NCBI GenBank assembly: GCA_937959375.1
Contig: CALGLS010000365.1
Span: 1 to 11,849 of the forward strand
Direction of reading: 5' to 3'
Source: an uncultured Saprospiraceae bacterium
GTDB taxonomy: Bacteria; Bacteroidota; Bacteroidia; Chitinophagales; Saprospiraceae
DNA length: 11,849 bases
Shown here: positions 1 through 8,700 of the stretch, piece after piece
Numbering within the stretch: position 1 is the first letter of the stretch
Layout of the letters: each line of letters begins with the position of its first letter
Program-made: the position numbers and the translations under genes
The notes under the pieces: generated by a model
What the model was told of the DNA's origin: nothing
The model's input: the letters and a program-made list of their open reading frames with translations, nothing else
Databases searched by the model: none

Positions 1-146
1 CAGGGGGTATCTTCGGAATGTCATTAGCCAATGCGGTATTTGTTGACGAAATGACATCAGATAACAATAAAGAAGTGGAGGATCGGTTGGAAGAAATGAA
101 GATTCAGATTAATGAGTTGAAGGAGATGATTCGGGATAGGAGTTAG
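1..146 (+). CDS. C-terminal fragment of an unidentified membrane protein with a coiled-coil tail
   Basis: The frame read from base 3 is open from the window edge and stops at TAG (144-146), giving 47 visible residues; the start lies outside. The first part (GGIFGMSLANAVFVDEM) is hydrophobic enough to be the end of a membrane helix. The rest is highly charged with heptad-like spacing (VEDRLEEMKIQINELKEMI), which suggests a short cytoplasmic coiled coil. A last membrane helix followed by a short assembly helix is the layout of the C-terminus of bacterial voltage-gated cation channels, but 47 residues are too few to establish that. A soluble or other membrane protein is equally possible. The stop codon is embedded in the start of a hexamer repeat. 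Confidence is good that this is a real gene end and low for any function. Confidence 0.6.
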   Translation, partial: GGIFGMSLANAVFVDEMTSDNNKEVEDRLEEMKIQINELKEMIRDRS

Positions 147-181
147 AATATGAATTAGAATTAGAATGTGAATTAGAATAA
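143..181. repeat. Degenerate hexanucleotide tandem repeat (TTAGAA-type)
   Basis: Six consecutive hexamers of the form TTAGAA, TATGAA, TTAGAA, TTAGAA, TGTGAA, TTAGAA run from 143 to 178, and the first one contains the stop codon of the upstream gene. A separate GGGAAT doublet follows at 194-205. A related AATGTC tract lies at 9100. No protein is encoded by the tract. It is either replication-slippage DNA or a member of a dispersed low-complexity family; its role is unknown. Confidence 0.7.
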
Positions 182-297
182 TTCTCTAGTGTAGGGAATG
201 GGAATGTCACTTTACTGCACCTCTAAATTTTCACTCGCTAAACCTTTTACAAAGAAAAACGTTATTCAAACATTCAGCAGGTACACTATTTTAGCTA

Positions 298-459
298 TGA
301 AGTTGTTTAAGAATTCGAAAAGAAGCTGAGAAGCAGATATTTTTAATCAAATCGATGCTCTTTTATGAGTCCATAGCAGCGCTACGGGCGATTAAAAAGC
401 AGAAGAGTTGAGTGAAAATATCATTTCGTAAGCATTTTTGGAGTTTTTAAACAACTTCA
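298..459. repeat. 162-bp imperfect palindrome with 13-bp inverted ends; MITE- or REP-like element
   Basis: The left end TGAAGTTGTTTAA (298-310) is exactly the reverse complement of the right end TTAAACAACTTCA (447-459). Further inside, GATATTTT (336-343) mirrors AAAATATC (415-422). TAGC (374-377) mirrors GCTA (381-384) around the three central bases. All three pairs share an axis near 379, so the whole unit is one large, partly decayed inverted repeat. The trinucleotide CTA lies immediately outside both ends (295-297 and 460-462), as a 3-bp target duplication would. There is no open frame inside. Known families of short palindromic non-autonomous elements look like this; a structured RNA leader is the alternative. 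Its right end is only 22 bases from the start codon at 482, so it may supply the promoter or 5' UTR of that gene. Confidence 0.75.
407..440 (+). promoter_or_regulatory. Candidate Bacteroidota promoter for the arylsulfotransferase gene, inside the palindrome
   Basis: CATTTTTG at 433-440 differs by one base from the Bacteroidota -7 element TAnnTTTG. GTTG at 407-410, 22 bases upstream, could serve as the -33 element. The predicted transcript would begin near 447, about 35 bases before the ATG. Such matches are common in AT-rich DNA, so this is only a candidate. Confidence 0.2.
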
Positions 460-481
460 CTAAATAAAATTGACCATTCTT

Positions 482-2137
482 ATGCTTAAACATATTGCAT
501 CTCTTTTAGTTGTTTTCTTTGTATCACAAATGTATGTTCAAGCGCAGCAAACAGTGGGTTTGTTTGAGCATGATTCAGAGACATTTATTGGTTATACACT
601 CTTTTCGCCTAGTGCGGCAACTGAAACTTATTTGATTGACAATTGTGGACGATTGGTACATAGTTGGCCGGGCACCAACAGACCAGGCTCATCAACTTAT
701 CTTTTGGAGAACGGAGATATATTGAGAGCAGTTCGTCTCAGTAGTTCATATTTTGCAGGAGGAGGAATTGGAGGAGCGATAGAACGAGTTGACTGGGATG
801 GCAATTTGATATGGACTTTTGAATATGCTTCAATGGATGTGCATCACCATCACGATATGGCTTTATTGCCTAATGGAAATGTTTTATTAATTGCCTGGGA
901 ATTAAAAACTCAAGAAGAAGCACTTGCGGCAGGACGTAATCCGAGTATGTTAGGTGATGAGCTATGGCCAGATCATATTGTGGAAATCGAACCTGTTGGA
1001 ACCAATGGAGGAAACATCGTTTGGGAATGGCATTTTTGGGATCATCTGATTCAAGATTTTGATCCGAGTAAAGCCAATTATGGTGTCGTTGCAGATCATC
1101 CTGAACTTGTCGATATCAATTATCTTGGTTCTGTTGCTACATCTACTGGAGCGGATTGGAACCATTGCAATGCGATTAATTACAATGCGGAGCGTGATGA
1201 AATTATGTTGAGTTCTCGTCACCTAAATGAAATTTACATCATTGATCACAGCACAACAACAGAAGAAGCTGCTGGTCATACTGGTGGTAATTCTGGTAAA
1301 GGTGGTGATATTTTGTATCGTTATGGAAATCCCTTGGCTTATCAAAGAGGGACTATTGATGATCAAAAAAGCTTTGGACAACATGATGCACATTGGATTA
1401 AATCGGGTTTGCCTGATGAGGGCAAAGTTCTATTTTACAATAATGGCATTAATCGACCTCAAGGCGTTTTTTCTACGGTAGATGTCATTGAACTTCCCTT
1501 GGATAGTGATGGTCATTATTTTATTGAATCCAATGAACCGTTTGGGCCAGATGAATTATCTTGGACTTATGTTGCAGATACTCCTACTGATTTATACTCG
1601 TCGATTATCTCAGGAGCACAGCGATTGCCTAATGGTAATACGTTGATTTGCGAAGGAGCAACGGGAAAATTTATAGAGGTCAATCAGGATGGAGTTATAC
1701 ACTGGCATTATAAAAATCCTGTAGGAATAGGAGGGCAGCCAACGGTGCAAGGAGATAATCCTATTTTTAATGCAGTATTCAGAGCATATCGTTATGCTCC
1801 TGACTATCCAGCTTTTGATGGACGTGACCTTACTCCCGGTGAGGTAATCGAGCTAGAGCCATTGCCTTTTAATTGTACGTTAGAAGTTTCTGTAGAAGAT
1901 CTGGCTATTGCCAAAAAAGTGGAGGTGTATCCGAATCCATTTCAAGATCATATTACGGTACGTGCTGACCAATTGATACAAGGTGAGCTTGCCTTGATTG
2001 ATGCGCTGGGGCGAAAAATGTTTACTACTTATGTAAACTCAAACGAAATTCAGATTGAACTAAAATCGTTGTACGCCGGAATTTATTTTTTAGAACTTCC
2101 CAATAAAAATGTAGTCAAATTAATTTGCTATCCATAA
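482..2137 (+). CDS. Secreted arylsulfotransferase-like beta-propeller protein with T9SS type A sorting domain
   Basis: The protein resembles the arylsulfate sulfotransferase (ASST) family, which moves sulfate between phenolic compounds through a sulfated histidine. I place the start at ATG 482 (551 residues), because a clean signal peptide begins there (hydrophobic residues 5-19, likely cleavage after VQA at 19-21). The frame also extends four codons upstream to a TTG at 470. Repeated propeller strands are visible, such as LPNGNVLL and LPNGNTLIC. Candidate active-site residues are His124 (in a HHHHD cluster), His228 and Asn230 (NHCNAIN), Arg246 (SSRHLN) and His301 (QHDAH). The spacings 124-228 and 228-246 equal those I remember for E. 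coli ASST (His252, His356, Arg374); His301 would be the sulfated histidine. Residues 480-551 form a T9SS sorting domain starting VEVYPNPF, so the enzyme is probably released or anchored outside the cell rather than kept in the periplasm. It appears monocistronic. Substrate unknown; activity is inferred from the family only. Confidence 0.88.
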   Translation: MLKHIASLLVVFFVSQMYVQAQQTVGLFEHDSETFIGYTLFSPSAATETYLIDNCGRLVHSWPGTNRPGSSTYLLENGDILRAVRLSSSYFAGGGIGGAIERVDWDGNLIWTFEYASMDVHHHHDMALLPNGNVLLIAWELKTQEEALAAGRNPSMLGDELWPDHIVEIEPVGTNGGNIVWEWHFWDHLIQDFDPSKANYGVVADHPELVDINYLGSVATSTGADWNHCNAINYNAERDEIMLSSRHLNEIYIIDHSTTTEEAAGHTGGNSGKGGDILYRYGNPLAYQRGTIDDQKSFGQHDAHWIKSGLPDEGKVLFYNNGINRPQGVFSTVDVIELPLDSDGHYFIESNEPFGPDELSWTYVADTPTDLYSSIISGAQRLPNGNTLICEGATGKFIEVNQDGVIHWHYKNPVGIGGQPTVQGDNPIFNAVFRAYRYAPDYPAFDGRDLTPGEVIELEPLPFNCTLEVSVEDLAIAKKVEVYPNPFQDHITVRADQLIQGELALIDALGRKMFTTYVNSNEIQIELKSLYAGIYFLELPNKNVVKLICYP

Positions 2138-2146
2138 GTAATGTAA

Positions 2147-2173
2147 GGAAATTGAGTACCTACTTAAGTTTCC
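2147..2173 (+). other. Stem-loop just after the arylsulfotransferase stop codon
   Basis: GGAAATTGAGT (2147-2157) can pair with ACTTAAGTTTCC (2162-2173), with one G-U pair and one bulged base. The hairpin starts nine bases after the stop codon and is not followed by a T-run, so it is not a classical terminator. A role in 3'-end protection or processing is inferred. The giant gene downstream has a similar hairpin after its stop. Confidence 0.45.
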
Positions 2174-2332
2174 AACTCCTCCAAAGTATTAAACCAGTTT
2201 TCCTAAAGACTAAACCTTTGTGCCTTACTAATTTATGTCATAAATGTCACTCTTTTTCAAATAGGTGAAGTGACTGTACTGATTTATGTTTTCGACTAGG
2301 GCTTCCAAAGTCTCATTTGCCAAAAACTCAAT

Positions 2333-2370
2333 GCCTACAAAGTATCCTCCATATTTTGTAGGCTTTTTTT
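2333..2370 (+). terminator. Intrinsic terminator downstream of the arylsulfotransferase gene
   Basis: A perfect 9-bp stem, GCCTACAAA (2333-2341) with TTTGTAGGC (2355-2363), encloses a 13-base loop and is followed directly by seven T residues (2364-2370). It points in the plus direction and would insulate the giant gene from the arylsulfotransferase transcript, so the two genes are probably transcribed separately. Confidence 0.8.
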
Positions 2371-2657
2371 ATGCAATTACAGATTTATGAAGACTTATTT
2401 TTTTTCTTTTTTAAATATACAAATCAGTTAATATTGGCACATTTTATGTCGTTACATTTTTATCGTTTTTAACGAAAAATTTAAAAGCTCAGTGAATCCG
2501 CTAATTTTTCCATTGAGTAACCCAAACAAATAGACATAAAAACTAATCTTAAGTATCTAGACTATACCAGTCTTTTTACTAATCCTTCGGTCCCCCGATC
2601 TCTATTTGTTTTTCAAATAAAAATCTAAGACTGTATCCCCCCGGAAAATTTTATTTA

Positions 2658-2691
2658 TTGCTATGAGCGTAAGCTGATAGCGCTAATTTTT
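2658..2691 (+). promoter_or_regulatory. Candidate promoter of the giant SdrD B-repeat gene
   Basis: TAATTTTT at 2684-2691 matches the -7 consensus TAnnTTTG except for the last base. TTG at 2658-2660 could be the -33 element, with a slightly long 23-base gap. The predicted leader would be about 20 bases, ending in an A-rich stretch (ACTAAACAAAGAG) typical of Bacteroidota start sites. The match is weak. Confidence 0.25.
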
Positions 2692-2717
2692 TATGCCCAG
2701 TACTAAACAAAGAGTGA

Positions 2718-5700
2718 ATGTATTTTATGAGACAACTACCGTTTAATTTTAAAACACAAATAATTTCTCGTTGGCTTATGCCACTTGCCTTACTTGCTTT
2801 CATTTTTGGAGCAAACCAAACGCAGGCGCGAAATATTGAAGCGAATGACCACTTTTGTAGCCATTCCAAAATTGCTAAAACAACCGCAAAAACAAAAACA
2901 AAATTAACTACAGCATGTAGTATTTCAATTTTAAATGTAACACAACAAAACTGCGCAGGAGCAGGAACCTACACAGCAGAATGGGCCATTGATGTCGACC
3001 ACGCGGATGGACCCAATGGTGATATCATGATTCAAAGAGGAACTGAAACACCTGTCGCTTTTGCAACAGCTGGTGTCAGTCCTGAATCTTTTACACTCAC
3101 AGGTGTACCTGCTGATGGTATGGCGGACAGCCTCACGGTTTACTTCGCTAATGAGCCAACATGTATCAACAAATTTTACCTCAACCGTCCATTGGCTTGT
3201 CCAACTACTCTAGCTTACCCTGCTGGAGACGTATGTGATAATCTACAATCTACTGAAATCGGAGGAACTGTTTTTTACGACAGTAACTACGATGGAGCTT
3301 ACGAAGTAGGTACTGTAAATGGAGTGCTTGGTGTTGCCGTTACTGCCTACAACAATAGAGGTGTGGTAGTAGCTACAACTTATTCAGACAATAATGGTAA
3401 CTACGTTTTTACTGGAATGACAGATGAAAACTATCGTATTGAATTTGTGTTGCCAACAGCATTGAGTTCTATTCGAAAGGTAACACATAATGGTGCAGAA
3501 GACCGAACAACAGTTCAGTTTAAACGTCCTGGTGATTGCGCAAGTTTAGGACTTACCGCACCAGGTGATTTCTGCGATGGAGTGCCATGGATTGCTGTCC
3601 CTTGTTACAATTATGGAGCAAGAGATGGAGCTAATTCAGGTGGCGATGCATTTGTTACTTTTCCAATTGATACAGTAGACCCTGTGACACCATCTACTGA
3701 AAATATGCTTTCGATGCCTAACGTGCGTCACCTAGCTACGCATGAAGATGTGGGAGTAACCTATGGTGTGGCTTATAGCCAAACACGACAAGCGATCTAT
3801 ACTTCTGCCTACATGAAGCGTCACGCTGCTTTTGGACCTGATGGAACAGGAGCTATTTATGCAATTGATCCTTCTGGAAACAAAGAAACAACAACACTTG
3901 TAGATTTAAATACAATTTTTGGTGCAGGAACAGCAGGTGTTGATCCGCATGATTATATCGCTGGTGATCCTTGTCCAGGTAGTACTGGAGGTATCACAGA
4001 TTGTTGGTTTAATGATGTTGGAGCCGACTCGATGAGTTGGTATTCTGTAGGAAGAATTGCCTTTGGTGACCTTGAAATTACAGAGGATGAAAACACGATT
4101 TATGCGATGAACATGGCAGATCGAAGATTATATAAAATTCCATTAGACAATCCTAACGCTTCAAATATTGAAGCATTCCCTTTTCCTTTAAATCAGGATA
4201 CAGATCCAAATGTAACGCATACTTGTGGCGATCCATTTAATTCTATTCGTCCAATGGGATTAGCATGGAAAGATGGTAAATTATATGTAGGTGCTACCTG
4301 TTCTGATTTTCAGGCAAATACTAGTGCTCCTTATGAAGGAGGATCTATTATTTATGTTTATGAATTTGATCCAATTAATGAAACTTGGACCTTAGTATTG
4401 AACGCTGATATTCAAAGAAATTCTGTTGAGAAGTTATACAAATGGCGTGATTTTTCTCAAGATTATTATGCCTCAGGTGATATTGCAGACCTTAGAGCTT
4501 TTATGATTCTTTCTGATATTGAATTTGAAGGAGATACAATGATTATTGGAACAAGAGATGTTGTAGGTGACTTGTTAGGTTTTAATACAGGCTACCCTAT
4601 ACCTGATAATAGTTCATTAGAAAAATACCACTGCCAAGCGGGAGATATCTTACGTACCTGCCCACAGGGAGATGGTACTTGGAAAATTGAAAACTCAGCA
4701 GATTGTGCTGGTGGCGGAATTAATAATCCTGCTAATCCATGTGCTACTTGTGGTATTGAAGGACTTGGTTCTTATTACTACGGTGACTGGATTAATAATT
4801 CATACGTAGAAACTTCTTTAGGAGGATTGGCCAATTGGCCTGGGACGGATAAAATATTCTTAGCGAATTTTGACCCACTAGATCAGTCACTGACTCAGGG
4901 GATGTCTATCTTGAATCACCGAACGGGTGGAATTAATCAAGCGTATAATCTTGGTGCTACAGACTTTGGTAAAGTTGCTGGTTTAGGTGACATCGAAATG
5001 ATCTGTGCTCCAGCTCCACTAATGATTGGAAATAGAGTTTGGTTAGACCAAAACGGCGATGGTATTCAAACGCCAGGGGAACCTGGTATTGGAGGTATCG
5101 TTGTTTCTTTATACGGAAGTGATGGTACAAAACTGGCAGAAGTGAAAACAGATGCAGATGGTAACTACTACTTCAAAGACGAAAACTTAACCGCATTCAA
5201 TAACGGTAAAATTAGATTACTAAATCCATCTACAGACTACTACGTAGCGCTAGGTGATGGTCAGTTCAATACAACTACCGAAACCTTGTTGAATAACTAT
5301 AAATTAACAAGCATCAATACAGGTGAAGGAGCTTATCCAACAATGAACGATTCTGACGGAGCTATTGCTAGTGGCGTTAGTGTTTCATTCAACGGCTATC
5401 CTTATGCTGCCACCACAACAGGTGTAGACGGTACCACTGAAAACAGTTTGGATTTTGGTTTTGTGCCTCTACGAACTATCGGTGATCTAGTATGGATTGA
5501 TGAAGATGGTGATGGTGATCAAGACAGAGGTGAGCCAGGTATTCCAGGTGTTAAAGTTGATTTGAAAAACCAAGGAGGTACTTTGGTTGCGACAACTTAT
5601 ACGGATATGAACGGTGAATATATTTTCACGGGAATTGAGAATGGAACCTACACTGTAGAACTAGATGAGACGACCTTACCTACTGGCTTGAACAATCAAA

Positions 5701-8700
5701 CATTTGATCCAGACGGATTGGTAGATGCAGAACATACGATCTTATCTACTTCTTACTTCGAATACCTGAATGCAGACTTTGGTTACAACTGGGTTGACAA
5801 AACAATAACAGATAATCCTGCAATCGGTGCTCTAGGAGCAATTGGAGACCTCATCTGGCATGATGCCAATGGTGACGGAATTTTGAACCCAGGAGAGCAA
5901 GGTATTCCTAATGTAGAAGTTGCCTTGTATCAAGATAACGATCTAGATGGTACTTATACGAACCTTGTGACGACTGTACAAACAGATGCCTACGGTCGCT
6001 ACATCATCGAAAATTTACCGACAGGTGCTTACGTGATTTTAGTAGATGATTCTACTTTGCCAACGGCTTATACCACTACACCAACGGGTGATCCAGATCA
6101 AGATAATAATAGCCGAAGTCTACCATTTGTCTTAGCGCCTGGTGATGTCTTATTGACAATGGATTTTGGTTATCAAAACCCAACAAGCTATGCGGTGTCA
6201 GGAAACATTTTTATGGACCTCAACGCAGGTGGATCAAAAGATGTTGGTGAACCTACAGTTGCTAACGTTACAGTTAAGTTGATGAACAGTACTGGTGAAG
6301 TCCTTGCAACCACAATGGCTGATGCAAACGGAGATTATTCTTTCGAAGGTTTATCAAACGGGAACTATACCATTATGGTTACGGATGTTAATACTGTTTT
6401 GAACGGATTTACAAACAGTGCAGATCCTGATGATGGGACAACTAACGAAGCTGCAGTAGTTGTAAATAACGCAGATGTTATTAATCAGGATTTTGGCTAT
6501 ATACCAGAAGGACATACTTCAACGGATGCGATCATCGGAAATTTTGTATTCTTAGATATGAATGCAAACGGTAGTCATCAGGCAGATGAGCCGGGCTTAG
6601 AAGGTGTCATCGTTTCACTGATTGACAATGCAGATAATAAAGTTTTGGCGACAGTCGAAACAAATGAAAACGGACAATATTTCTTTGGTGGTCTTGCGGC
6701 CGCTGATTATAAAGTAGCGATTGTAACCTCTAGTTTGTCAGCGGGTCTTGTGCCTTCTTACGATCCTGATGGTTCTGCTCCTGTTGATTTTGAATCAGCA
6801 GTTGTGACATTAACTGCCGGTGCAAGTGATCTGCTTCAAGACTTTGGTGTGAAAGCTAATATCGCAAGTACGATCAACGGTACTGTATGGGAAGACAATG
6901 ATGCAGAAGGTGATTTGGATGAAGCAAGTACCGGAATTACTGGTGTAACAGTTATATTGATGGATACCTTCAACAACGTGATTGCAACAACTACGACAGA
7001 TGCTGCTGGAGACTATTCGTTTACTGGTTTGCCAAACGGCACTTACCTAATAGACGTTACAGACGAAGCACACATCTTGAATGGTTACTGGCACTCAACT
7101 GGGGCAATGCCTAATGCAAATAATAACAGTCAAGCAGATACTTATAAGGTAACTGTGATTGGCGGAGCAGTCGATGATACAGCAGATTTTGGTTATTATA
7201 AGCGTGGTGCGAGTATCGGTAACTTGGTATGGAGTGATCGCAACTCAGATGGTTTGCAAGACGAGAATGAAAAAGGAGTTGAAGGCGCTTTACTAACATT
7301 GAAAATTGATTACGATGCTAATGGAACCACTGAAGTATCTATGGTGACTAGCTCCGATATTGATGGTGCTTATCGTTTTGACAATCTATTGTTAGATGAA
7401 GATTACAATAAAGCAGATCCAGTGAATGGTCCTGCCTTCGAATTGCAAATGACAATGCCTTCTGCTTATAGCGGATCGCTAGTTGATGTAAATGCGAATG
7501 CAAACGACATGGAAGATTCAGAAGATCATACAGGTGTCGTTGTTGATCCACGTCAGGGTGCTACAGATGTTAGCCTCAAGGCAAGTCCAACAACAGAAGA
7601 GATGCCAGCAAGCTATGATTTTGGTTTGCAGTTTGATTGCTCATCGCCAACGGTAGAATATGCAATCACACTAGATGGATCAATAAACGCAGGTCAGACG
7701 ACCGACCATATCTATATGGATAGTACGGAATTGGCAACTGCAGGAATGGCAGGAGACAGATTTCCATCAAGTGATGGTGGTCACGTAGCGATGGCTCAGC
7801 AGTATGGCCGAATTCAAACAAACGATTACTGTGAATACGGTGGTTGGAGATACTACTTTAACCCACTAGATGTTGACGAGTATTTGTTTGCGGTAGAAAT
7901 GGGAACAAACGTAACAGAAATTGATTACATCGAAATTAGAGTAGATGATAATTCAACGGATCGATATGAAATGAATGCCAACGATGCTGCTTTTGTAATG
8001 AAGCGTGATTGGAAATTAGTAACGGTTGATGATGCTCCATTTTTGGATGCAGTTGGTGATCCAGCGACAGTGAATATCCGTTTTTACTATCCACCGAATG
8101 AGTACAAGGAGATGTTGGATGCCGCTATTGCGCAAGCGATTGCTTGGCCTGCAGACGGAGGTACGCCCAACTCTACTCATGTAAGATGGTTTAGAAAAAC
8201 GACTTTCGACCCAGATACGGATATTGATGTTTTGGCTTCAAACCTGTTTCCATTTAATGTAACAACGATGAGAGCTGCAGCAAGTAATAATGCCGGAGAG
8301 AATACAGCAGACAATACGCCTACTATTGGTAATGCAAAGAATCACATCCAATTCAATGGCTTAGATATGCCATCAGGTGGTACTGCTTTTATTCAGCTTG
8401 ATCGAACCGCATTGCCGGTAGAATTGATCTCTTTTGACGGTGATTCACGTGGATGTGATGTAACACTAAATTGGAGAGCTGGTAGCGAATTGGAATTCAG
8501 TCACTATGAGCTAGAGCGAAGTACGGATGGTGCAAACTTTGATTTTGTATATTCAGTAGAAGGAAAAGAAGGGGTTGATTTAGCGTATCATTATTTTGAC
8601 AAAGAAGCGGCACCACGTAACTACTACCGTTTAAAGATGGTAGATATTGACGGTAAATTTGAATATTCAAATATCGTAATTGTGAGCACAGATTGTGATG

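Larger units (their letters stand above)
147..481. other. Non-coding region upstream of the arylsulfotransferase gene
   Basis: This 335-base stretch holds no convincing reading frame. It contains the remainder of the hexamer tract (to about 181), a plain AT-rich spacer with the GGGAAT doublet (about 182-297), and the 162-bp palindromic element (298-459). The final 22 bases form the A-rich leader before the ATG at 482. No RNA gene was recognised. Confidence 0.6.
2138..2717. other. 580-bp intergenic region between the two T9SS-substrate genes
   Basis: No credible protein-coding frame was found on either strand. In order it contains the stem-loop at 2147-2173, a small AT hairpin (ATTTAT/ATAAAT at 2231-2245), the intrinsic terminator at 2333-2370 and very AT-rich DNA at 2395-2490 with the short palindrome TCGTT-TTT-AACGA (2463-2475). 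Two further weak hairpins are AGACT/AGTCT (2559-2573) and TATTTG/CAAATA (2603-2619). The last 70 bases probably carry the promoter and leader of the giant gene. The 195 bases between the stop codon and the terminator are long for a 3' UTR. Confidence 0.55.

Noticed and set aside
470..481. Upstream extension of the arylsulfotransferase to a TTG start at 470
   Set aside because: It adds only four codons and the ATG at 482 gives a typical signal peptide beginning MLKHIASLL; TTG starts are uncommon in this phylum.
962..1481. Minus-strand and second-frame open frames within the arylsulfotransferase gene
   Set aside because: They overlap conserved propeller and active-site motifs of the real frame and encode low-complexity, unrecognisable peptides.
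2559..2577. AGACT-loop-AGTCT hairpin followed by TTTT as a second terminator
   Set aside because: Only five weak pairs and a short T-run; the nearby 2333-2370 terminator is much stronger and no transcript is expected here.
2666..2685. AGCG...CGCT hairpin and TAGCGCTA palindrome before the giant gene as a riboswitch or operator
   Set aside because: Four-base pairing only and no conserved riboswitch elements seen.
7111..7551. Minus-strand frames inside the SdrD B repeats
   Set aside because: Compositional shadows of the Asp/Gly/Thr-rich coding strand (rich in His, Leu, Ser, Tyr) with no start context.
5022..7628. Repeat array considered as a CRISPR or other DNA-level repeat
   Set aside because: The periodicity is about 340 bases, the DNA is diverged and the units are in frame with a protein fold; it is a coding repeat.
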